Source of the DNA: CBDCRK01 sp965220955
Lineage (GTDB): Bacteria > Desulfobacterota > Binatia > Bin18 > CBDCRK01
Assembly (NCBI GenBank): GCA_965220955.1
Contig: CBDCRK010000027.1
Coordinates: 1 to 64,000 of the forward strand
Reading direction: 5' to 3'
DNA: 64,000 nucleotides
The notes below the pieces were generated by a model that did not search any database, had not been told where the DNA came from, and saw nothing but the letters and a program-made list of their open reading frames with translations. The position numbers were made by a program, and so were the translations under genes. Positions 26,803 to 35,409 of this stretch are shown one piece after another. Every line of letters begins with the position of its first letter. Within the stretch, counting starts at the first letter, position 1.

Positions 26803-27183
26803 ATGAGCAAATCTCAGAATAGACCAGCAGCTAGCTCTTATACGGAAGCCAACCCGCAGCTGTATGCGTTTCTTGACTGGATGGCGCAGCAAGATGCCGA
26901 TTATTCTCAGGCCTTCAGAACATACACGGAGATGGGCACGGGAGAAGGACAGGCCTTACCGATCAAATACCGGGAAATGATCATGACAGGCATTCTGGTG
27001 TTCATGGGACGCCGGGAGGGAGCCGAGGCCCATATCAAACGGGCGATTGAGCATGGGGCCACTAAACGCGAACTATTTGAAGCCGGACAGTCCGCGGCTG
27101 TGCCTGGCGGGGGGATCACGTTGGGATTATGGATGCAAATCCTCACCCAGCTCGATAGCGAAGGAGCTTTTAAGAAGGGATGA
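26803..27183 (+). CDS. carboxymuconolactone decarboxylase family protein
   Basis: 126 residues of the AhpD-like all-helical fold: LPIKYREMIMTGILVFMGR, AEAHIKRAIEHGATKRELFE and an alanine/glycine-rich last helix. It lacks the CxxC of peroxidase-type AhpD, so it is closer to gamma-carboxymuconolactone decarboxylase relatives. ATG 26803 has AAAGGAGA 6 nt upstream. It lies 24 nt before the next amidohydrolase and is probably in one operon with it. Confidence 0.82.
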   Translation: MSKSQNRPAASSYTEANPQLYAFLDWMAQQDADYSQAFRTYTEMGTGEGQALPIKYREMIMTGILVFMGRREGAEAHIKRAIEHGATKRELFEAGQSAAVPGGGITLGLWMQILTQLDSEGAFKKG

Positions 27184-27207
27184 CTCTAGCAAAAGGAGGG
27201 AAGAGCC

Positions 27208-28344
27208 ATGTTAGAGGGAAAAGTGATTGATGCCGACGGGCATATCATCGAACCACCGGATCTGTGGTCACGCTACCTGGAGAACAAATACCAAGACCGG
27301 GCCATCCGCATGGAAAGAGATCAGGATGGAGTAGAATATTTTCTGATCGATGGCCGCCCATCGGCCAACCTGCGGGGAGTAGGTCCCGCCATAGGCGGGA
27401 TCGGTCAACCCTATCAGGAGATTGCCACTTCAGGGACCTTCAGCTACTTCGACGGTCCCCAGGGCGCATACGATCCGTCCGCCCGCCTTAGCCTTATGGA
27501 CGAGGAGGGGATAGATGCGGCCGTGATCTTTCCCTCTCTGGGTTTGACCTGGGAGGTGGAAGTAAAAGAGGCGGAGTTGGCGGCGGCCTATGCCCGGGCC
27601 TACAACAACTGGGTCATCGATTTCTGCAAAACGAATCCGCAACGACTTATCCCGGTGGCTCACATCTCACTGCTCGACATCAACGAGGGGGTCAAAGAGG
27701 TGCAGCGGGTGGCCAAACTGGGAGTAAAAGGGGCATTTATGCGTGCGGCTCCAGCCAGTCAGATTCCCTACTGGGATCGCGCTTATGATCCGTTCTGGGC
27801 GGCTCTACAAGAGGCCGGGATGCCCATTGGGTTTCACGTCTCCTTGAACGAATACTTCCTGGGCCATCAGTGGCAGATGACCGAGTCGGTCACCGCCGTT
27901 TCGAGTCCACTGCACGGATACCGCTTCAGTGTGGTGATGTTTGATGTGCAGGCCGCCTTTTCTGCCCTGTGTCAGGGGGCGGTATTTGATCGATTTCCGC
28001 ACTTGAAGGTCTTGCTCTTAGAAACGGGTGGTGGCTGGATCGCCCATTTTCTGGAGCGGCTTGACGCTAAACATAAGCTTCTCAGTTGGAAGACGGGCCT
28101 CAAGAAGTATCCAAGTGAGTACTTCCACCGCCAGTGCTGGATCTCTTTTGATCCGGACGAGACTACTATTCCTGACATGGTCAAGCACTGTGGCGCTGAT
28201 AAGTTCATATGGGCCTCGGACTTCCCCCACTTTGACGCCAGCCCGGTGGCAGTGGAGGAGACCAAAGCGGCGATCTCCTCACTGCCCGCGAGGGATCAAC
28301 AACTGATTCTGGGGGATAATGTTGCGCAGATATATAATCTCTGA
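27208..28344 (+). CDS. amidohydrolase family protein (Amidohydro_2), second copy
   Basis: 378 residues with the same fold as the gene at 23757 but clearly divergent. Metal motif VIDADGHIIEPPDLW; DRFPHLKVLLLETGGGWIA, YFHRQCWISFDPDE and WASDFPHFDA mark the C-terminal half. Shine-Dalgarno AAAGGAGGG is well placed. The pseudogene at 41963 is a fragment of the same subfamily. It probably acts on an aromatic or dicarbonyl breakdown product together with the neighbouring decarboxylase-like protein. Confidence 0.88.
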   Translation: MLEGKVIDADGHIIEPPDLWSRYLENKYQDRAIRMERDQDGVEYFLIDGRPSANLRGVGPAIGGIGQPYQEIATSGTFSYFDGPQGAYDPSARLSLMDEEGIDAAVIFPSLGLTWEVEVKEAELAAAYARAYNNWVIDFCKTNPQRLIPVAHISLLDINEGVKEVQRVAKLGVKGAFMRAAPASQIPYWDRAYDPFWAALQEAGMPIGFHVSLNEYFLGHQWQMTESVTAVSSPLHGYRFSVVMFDVQAAFSALCQGAVFDRFPHLKVLLLETGGGWIAHFLERLDAKHKLLSWKTGLKKYPSEYFHRQCWISFDPDETTIPDMVKHCGADKFIWASDFPHFDASPVAVEETKAAISSLPARDQQLILGDNVAQIYNL

Positions 28345-28384
28345 GCCTGCTGGCACCATGCTACGGAGACGGTGAGGGAGAAAA

Positions 28385-28864
28385 ATGTCCAACGAGTTGC
28401 GAGTTCGTTCAGACTGTCTGCAACTCTACCTGTGTACACAAATGCCTTGTACCCAGAACCTTGTCCATCTAAAAATCCATGCAACCGATGTCGCAACCAG
28501 GGAGCTGAACGGACCAGAGCTAGCCCAAGCATTGCGCGGGCTCGTTGCCGAGAAGGGCTTGGGGGAGCAGGTGGAGGTGCGGGAGACCTGCTGCATGCGG
28601 GGGTGCCTGGTCGGTCCACGGCTCAATGTGGTCGGAACTGGAGGGTTCAAAGACGCGGTGCGCTATTTGCACTTGCCGGCCACAAAACGTCCCTTGCGCT
28701 GCGCCCCCTGGGGAGAAGTTGCCAGCGTGGAGGATCTATTGGATCGTCATGTACAGGGGAGGCCTCGCAGCCCGCGAGGTATCTGTTCTCTGCTCTTTCA
28801 CTGCGCAGAATCAACATCAAGGCGCACAACAATATCCTGTAATGATGAAGAGGGGGCAGGATAG
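28385..28864 (+). CDS. thioredoxin-fold [2Fe-2S] ferredoxin-like protein
   Basis: 159 residues. A conserved-looking core, LAQALRGLVAEKGLGEQVEV then RETCCMRGCLVGPRLNVV, matches the C-terminal cysteine pair and following loop of thioredoxin-like [2Fe-2S] ferredoxins; the N-terminal cysteines (DCLQLYLCTQMPC) could supply the other ligands. The last 40 residues are low in similarity and overlap the convergent hydrolase gene by 67 nt, so the true stop may have been lost. The partner is perhaps an oxygenase or reductase of the cluster. Confidence 0.55.
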   Translation: MSNELRVRSDCLQLYLCTQMPCTQNLVHLKIHATDVATRELNGPELAQALRGLVAEKGLGEQVEVRETCCMRGCLVGPRLNVVGTGGFKDAVRYLHLPATKRPLRCAPWGEVASVEDLLDRHVQGRPRSPRGICSLLFHCAESTSRRTTISCNDEEGAG

Positions 28865-29601
28865 TGTTGCATAACCAGGGGATCATGACCAGGGACGATG
28901 TGATGGGGCGAGTCGGCCAAGCGTTCGACCTTGCGAAAGGCATCAAGCATAGCCCTGATGTCCACAACGGCAATAAACGGACGGTTGGTCTGCATATTTT
29001 CGTAAAAATGGCTGGCATCGGAGGCAAGCACAACATAACCCCGCTGGGTGTGGACCCGCACGACCTGCAGCCCTGCCGTATGTCCGTGCGCCAGGTGTAA
29101 CGTTACCCCTGGCGCAATCTCCATGTCACCCTCGTACAATTCGAGTCGGCGCCTGAAATTGAGCCGCACTACGCCAACAATATCTTCCTCTTCGAAGCCG
29201 TGGCCGAAGTAGGGATACTGTATATAACGTCCGGTGGCAAAGGCGAGTTCGCGTTCCTGGAGGTGGAAGCGTGCGTGCGGTAGCTTGTGAAAATTGCCAA
29301 CGTGATCGTAGTGCAGGTGCGTCAGAACGACATCACTGACCGCATCCGGGTCAATGTCGAGATGCCGCAAGCTCTCGATTGGACAGCGCAGGAATGTACG
29401 TTTCCGGCGAGCCGCGGTTTCCGCAGTGAACCCGGTATCAACCAGAAAGACGCGGTCCGGCCCGACAATGACCCAGGTAAAGTAATCCATCGGCATGGGC
29501 CCGTTGTGCGGGTCGCCACCAATAAAATGGTCCGCTCGCCGCGCGTCGCGGGTAGCATATCTGATGGCAAAAATCTTGTATTCGGGCAGCTTCTCAGCCA
29601 T
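28798..29601 (-). CDS. metallo-beta-lactamase-fold hydrolase (AHL lactonase-like)
   Basis: 267 residues. The dinuclear zinc motif is THLHYDHVGNF (HxHxDH), with HGHTAG, SDASHF and a terminal PGHDPLV; the spacing is that of the N-acyl homoserine lactonase (AiiA-like) group, which also includes catabolic lactonases. In this cluster a role on a lactone intermediate is more plausible than quorum quenching. ATG 29601 has AGGAG 7 nt upstream; the upstream in-frame TTG and ATG are worse placed. Confidence 0.85.
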   Translation of the reverse strand: MAEKLPEYKIFAIRYATRDARRADHFIGGDPHNGPMPMDYFTWVIVGPDRVFLVDTGFTAETAARRKRTFLRCPIESLRHLDIDPDAVSDVVLTHLHYDHVGNFHKLPHARFHLQERELAFATGRYIQYPYFGHGFEEEDIVGVVRLNFRRRLELYEGDMEIAPGVTLHLAHGHTAGLQVVRVHTQRGYVVLASDASHFYENMQTNRPFIAVVDIRAMLDAFRKVERLADSPHHIVPGHDPLVMQHYPAPSSSLQDIVVRLDVDSAQ

Positions 29602-29769
29602 TGTCATACTCCTGACCAACGCAAACCCGGCATAGGCACGCTATGGATTAATGAGGGTCACGTCTGACTTTAGTCACGTCTGCCCTGCAAAAATGCCTCA
29701 CGCCTCACAACCTGTGGTAACTTACTCATAACCTGTCGGAACCTTTCGTCATCTGGGCCATCATAAGCT

Positions 29770-30714
29770 CTAAGGGTCGCGCTTCTTGGTATCCCGCTGC
29801 AATGCCTCGCGTATGCGATCCTGATCGACGGCAATCTGTACGTCAGCACGCTCCTCCTGCAAGAGCATAGCCGCACGAGAATCGCGCTCGCCCCAGCCGC
29901 GGTTGAGCGCCGCGGTCAATTCATCCAAGGCCAGGTTCGCCATGGGCATAGGCACGTTCAGCTCACGGCCAACGGCAGTCGCGAGCGATACGTCCTTGTG
30001 CGCAAGGCGCAGGGCAAAGTCCGGGGGGTCGTATACCCCAGGCAGGAAATGGTTGGTCAGCGTATCGAAGGTTCGTGCGCGTCCGAGGGCGCCCTGACGC
30101 ACGGCCTCCCAGAGGACCAACGGCTCTACCCCGGCTTTAACGCCCATGGTGAACGCTTCCGACATGGCGCGATTGAGCATGTAGCCTACACAGTTATGGA
30201 CAAGCTTGGCCACGCTTGCCGCGCCTATCGGCCCCACATACCGGGCTTGGTCACCAATAGCATCAAGCAACGGCTTGTAGCGCTCAAAGATGCTCTCTTC
30301 GCCTCCCACCCAGATTGCCAGCTTGCCCGTAGCAGCACCACGTGGGCCACCGCTGACCGGCGCATCCAGCATATGGGCCTTGCGCTCGGCGAACACAGCA
30401 TAAATACGGCGTACAACCGCCGGTGAGTTGGTCGATAAGTCGAAATATGCCCCGCTAGGACGCATGCTGGCAAGAAGACCATCCTCACCTAATGCGACTG
30501 TCTCCACTTCGGCCGGGCCAGGTAGTGAGGTAAACACCACCTCGGTAGCCTCGGCGACCTGCCTCGGTGTGTCAGCCCAGACCGCACCTGCGGCAAGATG
30601 AGGTGTAGCTACGTTGTGCTGCGAATCGTGAACTACCAGGCGATACCCGGCCTTCTGCAGATTCGTGGCCATCTTGCCACCCATGGTCCCAAGACCGATG
30701 AAGCCCACCTGCAT
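29770..30714 (-). CDS. NAD(P)-dependent oxidoreductase, 3-hydroxyisobutyrate dehydrogenase family
   Basis: 314 residues. The Rossmann motif VGFIGLGTMGGKMA starts at residue 3, with LDAPVSGGPRGAATGKLAIW (substrate loop) and a catalytic Lys in GAASVAKLVHNCVGYML. The C-terminal all-alpha domain has FALRLAHKDVSLA. It oxidises beta-hydroxyacids or reduces semialdehydes. ATG 30714 has GGAGG 5 nt upstream; ATG 30726 (AGGA, 8 nt) is an alternative. The decarboxylase-like gene lies 44 nt upstream on the same strand. Confidence 0.88.
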   Translation of the reverse strand: MQVGFIGLGTMGGKMATNLQKAGYRLVVHDSQHNVATPHLAAGAVWADTPRQVAEATEVVFTSLPGPAEVETVALGEDGLLASMRPSGAYFDLSTNSPAVVRRIYAVFAERKAHMLDAPVSGGPRGAATGKLAIWVGGEESIFERYKPLLDAIGDQARYVGPIGAASVAKLVHNCVGYMLNRAMSEAFTMGVKAGVEPLVLWEAVRQGALGRARTFDTLTNHFLPGVYDPPDFALRLAHKDVSLATAVGRELNVPMPMANLALDELTAALNRGWGERDSRAAMLLQEERADVQIAVDQDRIREALQRDTKKRDP

Positions 30715-30758
30715 GTTCGCCTCCATAGCGTGATTCCTACGGGTCTTTGCTAGCCGTG

Positions 30759-31085
30759 CTACTCCTGCTCTTCGAAGACGGTTTTTGCCAAGCCTGCCGC
30801 CGACACGGCGGTCGGCCATCCCGAGTAAAAAGCCAAGTGTGTGATCAACTCGCTGATCTCGTCTTTGGTCACGCCATTGCTCAGGGCACGATCAAGGTGA
30901 CCGCGGAGTTGTTCGGGACGGTATAGGGCCACCAGGGCGGCAACCGTGATCAGGCTGCGGTCGCGCTTAGAGAGTCCGGGACGCTCCCATACGTCACCAA
31001 AGAGAACGTTTTCCGTGAGATCCATGAGCTTCGGCACTACAGACCGAAGCCTTTCCCGAGTTGCTGTCGACGATGATGTAGCCAT
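30759..31085 (-). CDS. carboxymuconolactone decarboxylase family protein, second copy
   Basis: 108 residues and closer to genuine PcaC than the copy at 26803: FGDVWERPGLSKRDRSLITV, RGHLDRALSNGVTKDEISEL and ITHLAFYSGWP, with the conserved His. AAAGGAGG lies 5 nt before the ATG. It forms a unit with the dehydrogenase downstream. PcaC opens or decarboxylates lactone intermediates in protocatechuate breakdown, but no other pca genes are present. Confidence 0.88.
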   Translation of the reverse strand: MATSSSTATRERLRSVVPKLMDLTENVLFGDVWERPGLSKRDRSLITVAALVALYRPEQLRGHLDRALSNGVTKDEISELITHLAFYSGWPTAVSAAGLAKTVFEEQE

Positions 31086-31188
31086 GGGTTCCTCCTTTTT
31101 GCTATGTCAAGTTAAAAATTCCTGTCCTGTTATGATTAGCTACCCGTAGTTGTTTAGAGAGCAACTGTCAAGAGTTAAAATTGGCCAG

Positions 31189-31434
31189 ATGCCAACGCTG
31201 CCACCGAGCATGCTATTCCACGGGTTTATCAAGTTTGCAGATCTCGCCAAACACCTGGAGGGTTTTTCACCAAGCGATGGACCCGGACAGCGACCGCTAT
31301 ACAGCTTTGGGCCTAACAATCGATTTCGGGTTTTCTACCAGGTGGCCGGAGAGGAGAGAGAGGTTCAAGTATTGGCCATCGGGGTGAAGGAGCGGAATAA
31401 GCTGAAGATCGGTAGAGAGGAAGTGAAATTATGA
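31189..31434 (+). CDS. RelE/ParE-like toxin candidate
   Basis: 81 residues from ATG 31189 (94 if a TTG at 31150 is used). The C-terminal half looks like a RelE/ParE beta-sheet: YSFGPNNRFRVFYQVAG, EREVQVLAIGVKERNKL. The stop overlaps the Phd-like antitoxin start (ATGA), toxin before antitoxin. No strong ribosome site is visible. The family call rests more on the partner than on the toxin itself. Confidence 0.5.
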   Translation: MPTLPPSMLFHGFIKFADLAKHLEGFSPSDGPGQRPLYSFGPNNRFRVFYQVAGEEREVQVLAIGVKERNKLKIGREEVKL

Positions 31435-31733
31435 AAATCGCCTCATTGGCAGAAGTAAAAACCCGCTTCAGTTCGTATGTGAAGGCGAGCGAAGAGGGGC
31501 CAGTCATCGTCACGCGGAATGGGAAGCCAGTGGCGGCCTTAGTTGCGCTAGACGAGGAGGAGGACCTCGAGAGGCTCGTTCTGGCCTATACGCCGAAGTT
31601 TCGTGCGATCTTGGAAGCCTCTCGCAAGCAGGTCGAGGGCGGGGAGGCAATCGGCCATGCGGATTTCTGGGAGCAAGTGGAAGGGGAGTCCATGCAAGAA
31701 AGGCCGCGGGGAAAACGGACGCGGGTGGCCTAA
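31431..31733 (+). CDS. Phd/YefM-family antitoxin
   Basis: 100 residues. The first 45 are classic Phd/YefM: KIASLAEVKTRFSSYVKASE and GPVIVTRNGKPVAALVAL, a DNA-binding dimer that represses its own operon and neutralises the toxin through its C-terminal tail. Overlap with the toxin stop suggests translational coupling. The stop codon falls in GGCCTAAC. Confidence 0.88.
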   Translation: MKIASLAEVKTRFSSYVKASEEGPVIVTRNGKPVAALVALDEEEDLERLVLAYTPKFRAILEASRKQVEGGEAIGHADFWEQVEGESMQERPRGKRTRVA

Positions 31734-31789
31734 CTCTACACTGGTCACGCCAAGGCAAGCCCGAAACCTTAGGAACTAGGAGAAATCTC

Positions 31790-31933
31790 ATGAACTTAAC
31801 TGTCCTTCACGCTTGGTCATTCCCGGATGAGCAGCTTCTGAGTCTAGGCGGTCGAGTTGCACTTATCATAGGTGTGGGAATTGCATGGGGCTTTTTGCCT
31901 CTGGTGGCTCCACTATTGGCAAAACTTGTCTAA
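31790..31933 (+). CDS. one-helix membrane peptide (47 aa)
   Basis: ATG 31790 is preceded by CTAGGAG at 8 nt. After a 22-residue polar start comes one hydrophobic helix, RVALIIGVGIAWGFLPLVAP, and LLAKLV at the end. It is too short for the usual gene finders. No family is recognised; position next to a toxin-antitoxin pair and an attC-like hairpin would suit a cassette gene. Confidence 0.5.
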   Translation: MNLTVLHAWSFPDEQLLSLGGRVALIIGVGIAWGFLPLVAPLLAKLV

Positions 31934-32021
31934 GCAGTGGTTAATAGTCTAAGAAAAAGGGAGAACCCCGTGCGGTCGGTTGATATTATCTCGGGAAATA
32001 CGCGCTGCTCATTATATGGGC

Positions 32022-32088
32022 ATCTAACCAACGCGCTGGAGCGGGACGGCCTTCTGCATCGGCCGTCCCTCAGCTTGCGGCGTTGTGC
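32022..32088. other. integron attC-like recombination site (candidate)
   Basis: ATCTAAC (32022-32028) fits the R'' box RYYYAAC exactly. CAACGC (32029-32034) pairs with GCGTTG (32080-32085), GCTG (32035-32038) with CAGC (32071-32074), and GGGACGGCC (32043-32051) with GGCCGTCCC (32061-32069); unpaired bases lie asymmetrically between the stems, as in attC. The R' box GTTGTGC departs from GTTRRRY at one position. No integrase is in the window, so it may be a relic or a chance hairpin. Confidence 0.45.
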
Positions 32089-32114
32089 GGCTATGGAGTT
32101 GTGAAAATGCCTAG

Positions 32115-32930
32115 ACGAGCATCGTTGGTGGCGGTCATCTTCTCACGGCATCGGGCGGCTTCGTCCCTGAAGATGGGTCCCCCGCCTACCTTGAGGTGAG
32201 GCTGCCAGAACTGAAGACTCCGAGCCAAGCCGAACAGCTGACAAAGGAGGTCCTCGCCCAAGGCGCCGATGCCATCAAGATCTTCACTGGTTCATACCTA
32301 GGCCAGGACAGGGTTGCACTGATGCCCCTGCCTGTCATCAAAGCCGTCACCACAGAGGTCCATCGGCACCAAAAGCTGGTGTTGGCGCATCCCCAATCAC
32401 TGCGAGGAGTTGAACTCGCTCTCAACGGTGGGGTTGACGTCCTCGCGCACACAGCCCCCCAGGGTGGGGCCTGGCCCGAGGTAATGGTCGAAGGCCTGGT
32501 CCAGAACGGTGTTGGTCTCATTCCCACACTTAAGCTCTGGCGGTTCGAGCTGACCCGGGCCGGGGTCCCCTGCGAAGCCACGGCTCGTTTCCAGGCTATG
32601 GGTGTCGAGCAACTGCGTACCTTTGCGGCTGCCGGGGGCGATGTGCTCTTTGGTACCGACGTTGGCTATATGACCGACTACGATCCGACTGAGGAGTATC
32701 AGCGGATGGTCGAGGCCGGACTGAGCTTCGAACAGATCCTGGCCTCCCTCACTATCAACCCGGGCCGATACTTTGACAACGCTGCTCTGAAGGGAAAAGT
32801 GAAGTCGAGAAGGAGTGCTGATCTGGTGATACTGGCCGCAGACCCGAGGAGCGACGTTGGAAATTTCGCTAGAGTCCGATACACGATTCGCGCGGGAAAG
32901 GTCATCTATGAGAGTCCTCAACGGCGATAG
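32115..32930 (+). pseudogene. amidohydrolase (imidazolonepropionase-like), 5' half missing
   Basis: The frame opens after a stop at 32112-32114 in mid-protein (SIVGGGHLLTASGGFVPEDG) and runs to a normal C-terminus: IKIFTGSY (lysine position), LAHPQSLRGVELALNGGVDV, HTAPQGG, FGTDVGYM with the catalytic Asp, and the composite-domain end ADLVILAADP. The N-terminal HxH metal motif and about 170 residues are absent. A frame could start at GTG 32196, but the enzyme would lack its metal site. The attC-like hairpin lies just upstream and may mark the breakpoint. Confidence 0.75.
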
Positions 32931-33297
32931 ACGCCGCACAATTGCTGTTAGGCAACTATCTGAAGGAGAGCCTAAAATGATTATCTGAGAGGCTCACTCT
33001 ACTGATGCTGTAGGAATAGAAGTCAAATCTTTTACAGTGTGAGCATGTCGCCTGATGAGTACATTCCAGGCCGGATTTGGCTCAAGGAGCCTATATCACT
33101 CGCCTGCCGTACCCGGAGGAGCGTCAAGCGAGCATCCTACAAGCCTTGGGGACTTCTCTGCCCAGCCAGAGGAAAGTGGGAAGAATGTAGGCAGACGCTT
33201 TGCTCTCCTCTTTGCTCAATATTGTCAGTGAAGTTAAAAAGTTATACTCTGAATCTTACTCAACTAAAGGAGGAAGACCTGTCGGTGTCATCAACCC
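32931..33297. other. intergenic stretch, no supported gene
   Basis: There are no frames with protein-like composition. GTTAGGC at about 32948 matches the R' consensus of attC sites, but I see no folding partner. TTGTCA (33222-33227) and TATACT (33243-33248) could be a weak promoter for the aldolase gene, with a short 15-nt spacer; AAAGGAGG near 33272 is too far from the ATG at 33298 to serve it. Confidence 0.3.
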
Positions 33298-34347
33298 ATG
33301 AAAGAAGGCTATATCAACCTATATAGTGATACCCAGACCCGGCCAACGTCTGAGATGCGGCGAGCCATGGCTGAGACCGAGGTCGGCGACGAGCAGCACG
33401 GGCTTGACCCCACAGTCAATCGGCTCTGCTCGCAGGTGGCGGATCTCCTCGGCAAAGAAGCTGCGGTCTTCCTGCCTTCCGGCACCATGTGCAACGAAAT
33501 TGCTATCCTTGTACACTGTGGGCCGGGCGACGAGATCTACGCTGACCGCACCGCGCACATTATCAACTACGAAGCCGGGGGACCCGCTGCGCTCGCGGGT
33601 GCTTGCATGTACCCGTTGGACGGCAAGCGCGGTATCTACTCTGCTGACACCCTTTGCGCAGCGCTTCGTGAGGAGAGCCGTTATGGTCCACGTCCTCGTC
33701 TAGTCGAGGTCGAGCAGACGTCCAATTTGGGCGGTGGAACGGTCTGGCCTCTGGACAATATCCTGCAGGTGGCGGAGGTTGCGAAGTCACGAGACCTTAC
33801 CTTGCATATGGACGGCGCTCGTCTCCTCAACGCCGTGGTGGCATCCGGCGTGTCCGCGCGTCGGTTCTCTGAGTCCTTTGACAGTGTGTGGATTGATCTC
33901 AGCAAGGGACTCGGCTGTCCCGTAGGGGCTGTACTTGCGGGCTCACACAGCTTCATCCGTGAAGCCTGGCGCTGGAAACAACGCATGGGTGGGGCCATGC
34001 GACAAGCAGGGATTCTCGCCGCGGCCGGCCTCTTCGCCCTTGAGCATCATGTCGACCGGCTGGCCAAGGACCACATGAACGCATGTCGGTTCGGTGAGAT
34101 TGTTTCACAATGTAAGGGCGTACGCCTTGCCTCCGAGACCGTTGAGACGAACATCATCTTCGTTGACGTCTCAGAGGCGGGCATTTCCGCCCGTGAGGTG
34201 AGCGCCCGCCTCGAAGAGCGCGGTATAAACATTGGTGCCTTTGGCGATGCCATATTGCGTGCGGTAACTCACCTGGATGTGAGCCGTGAGCAGGTAGAGG
34301 AGGCTGGACGCGCGTTCGTGGCGATCATGAAAGAACTTGGAGGATGA
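33298..34347 (+). CDS. threonine aldolase family protein (beta-eliminating lyase)
   Basis: 349-residue PLP enzyme of fold type I. The N-terminal INLYSDTQTRPTSEMRRAM is typical (most have SDTVTRP). His87 in TAHII stacks on PLP, Asp172 in MDGARLLN binds the pyridine nitrogen, and Lys203 in DLSKGLGCPVGA forms the Schiff base. It would cleave L-allo/threonine or a beta-hydroxy amino acid to glycine and an aldehyde. The SDR downstream could handle the aldehyde. The start lacks a close ribosome site. Confidence 0.88.
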   Translation: MKEGYINLYSDTQTRPTSEMRRAMAETEVGDEQHGLDPTVNRLCSQVADLLGKEAAVFLPSGTMCNEIAILVHCGPGDEIYADRTAHIINYEAGGPAALAGACMYPLDGKRGIYSADTLCAALREESRYGPRPRLVEVEQTSNLGGGTVWPLDNILQVAEVAKSRDLTLHMDGARLLNAVVASGVSARRFSESFDSVWIDLSKGLGCPVGAVLAGSHSFIREAWRWKQRMGGAMRQAGILAAAGLFALEHHVDRLAKDHMNACRFGEIVSQCKGVRLASETVETNIIFVDVSEAGISAREVSARLEERGINIGAFGDAILRAVTHLDVSREQVEEAGRAFVAIMKELGG

Positions 34348-34459
34348 CGATTGTAAAAGTCAATCTGAACCTTGCCCTATGGGACATGCTCGGTTGTTAT
34401 AGCGGACGCTCTGAACGGAGCATTCTTTAGGTGCTACTACCCAACAGGAGGACAGAAAG

Positions 34460-35260
34460 ATGCGTTTTGACGGCAAGGTCGGACTGGTAACGGGGGCGGG
34501 CTCGGGAATCGGGCGCGCAACGGCCATTGGGTTTGCCCAGCGCGGGGGCACAATCGCGGTTGCCGACATCAATGAGGAGAACGCGAACAAGGTTGTTGCC
34601 GAGATCAAGTCGGCAGGCGGAAAAGCGCTTGCCATTGTTGCCGACGTCACCCGGTCGGCGGATATCGACAGGATGATTGCACAGACCACAAGCGAGTTAG
34701 GTCGGCTCGACTTTCTGCACAACAACGCGTTCGGCCTGCCAGCCGCACAGGCGAGCATCCAGGTCGCAGCGCGCACGGCGGATGTGGAGGACGGTGTGTG
34801 GGACCACATGATCGACCTCGGTTTGACAGCCGTATTCCGCGCCATGAAGCGGGCCATCCCTGAGATGCGCGCGCACGGCGGCGGTGCAATTGTGAACACC
34901 GCATCTATTTCTGGGTTACGCGCCGACTACGGCATTGCGGCCTATAACGCCGCTAAGGCGGGCGTGATCAATCTCACGCGCGTTGTTGCCATTGAGTATG
35001 CGCGTCACGGAATCCGGGCGAATTGCATCTGTCCGGGGGCAATCGATACCCCGTTGCTTGCGCCCGCGCTGGAGCAGCCGGGATTTGCCGATAAGTTCAA
35101 TGAGGCAATCCCCATGGGGCGGCTGGGACGGCCAGAGGAAATGGCGAACGTTGTGCTGTTCCTTGCCTCTGATCTTGCCTCGTTTGTGACCGGGGCCGCG
35201 TTTGTTGCCGACGGCGGTCAAACTGCCAAGACGGGCAGCCCCTCGTTTATGCCCGAGTGA
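34460..35260 (+). CDS. short-chain dehydrogenase/reductase
   Basis: 266 residues, classical SDR: TGAGSGIGRA cofactor loop, Asp at the end of beta-2 (VADINEEN), HNNAFG in place of NNAG, catalytic Ser in ASISG, and YNAAK. The C-terminal FVTGAAFVADGGQTAK is normal. CAGGAGG lies 8-9 nt before the ATG. It sits between threonine aldolase and a SnoaL-like protein, all on the plus strand. The substrate is unknown. Confidence 0.88.
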   Translation: MRFDGKVGLVTGAGSGIGRATAIGFAQRGGTIAVADINEENANKVVAEIKSAGGKALAIVADVTRSADIDRMIAQTTSELGRLDFLHNNAFGLPAAQASIQVAARTADVEDGVWDHMIDLGLTAVFRAMKRAIPEMRAHGGGAIVNTASISGLRADYGIAAYNAAKAGVINLTRVVAIEYARHGIRANCICPGAIDTPLLAPALEQPGFADKFNEAIPMGRLGRPEEMANVVLFLASDLASFVTGAAFVADGGQTAKTGSPSFMPE

Positions 35261-35409
35261 GGGGATATTCTGCCCCGCAGTATGAGTAAACTCAACGGCA
35301 AATTGCTCTATACAACGAGTGGCTGGCGAGAACCATTGCACTGGAGTGCTGGTTGGACTATGCTCGTGACCATATTGCATCGGAGCGAACCAAATAAAAG
35401 GAGGATAGT

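Noticed and set aside
29287..29667. Plus-strand frame opposite the metallo-beta-lactamase gene
   Set aside because: It is a shadow of the minus-strand coding region with no motifs of its own.
32022..32088. Intrinsic terminator for the small membrane peptide
   Set aside because: The stem is strong but no T-run follows, and the multi-stem shape with asymmetric bulges fits an attC-like fold better.
33039..33326. 95-codon frame before the threonine aldolase gene
   Set aside because: Its Cys/Arg-rich composition is unlike a real protein, it lacks a ribosome site, and it overlaps the aldolase start.
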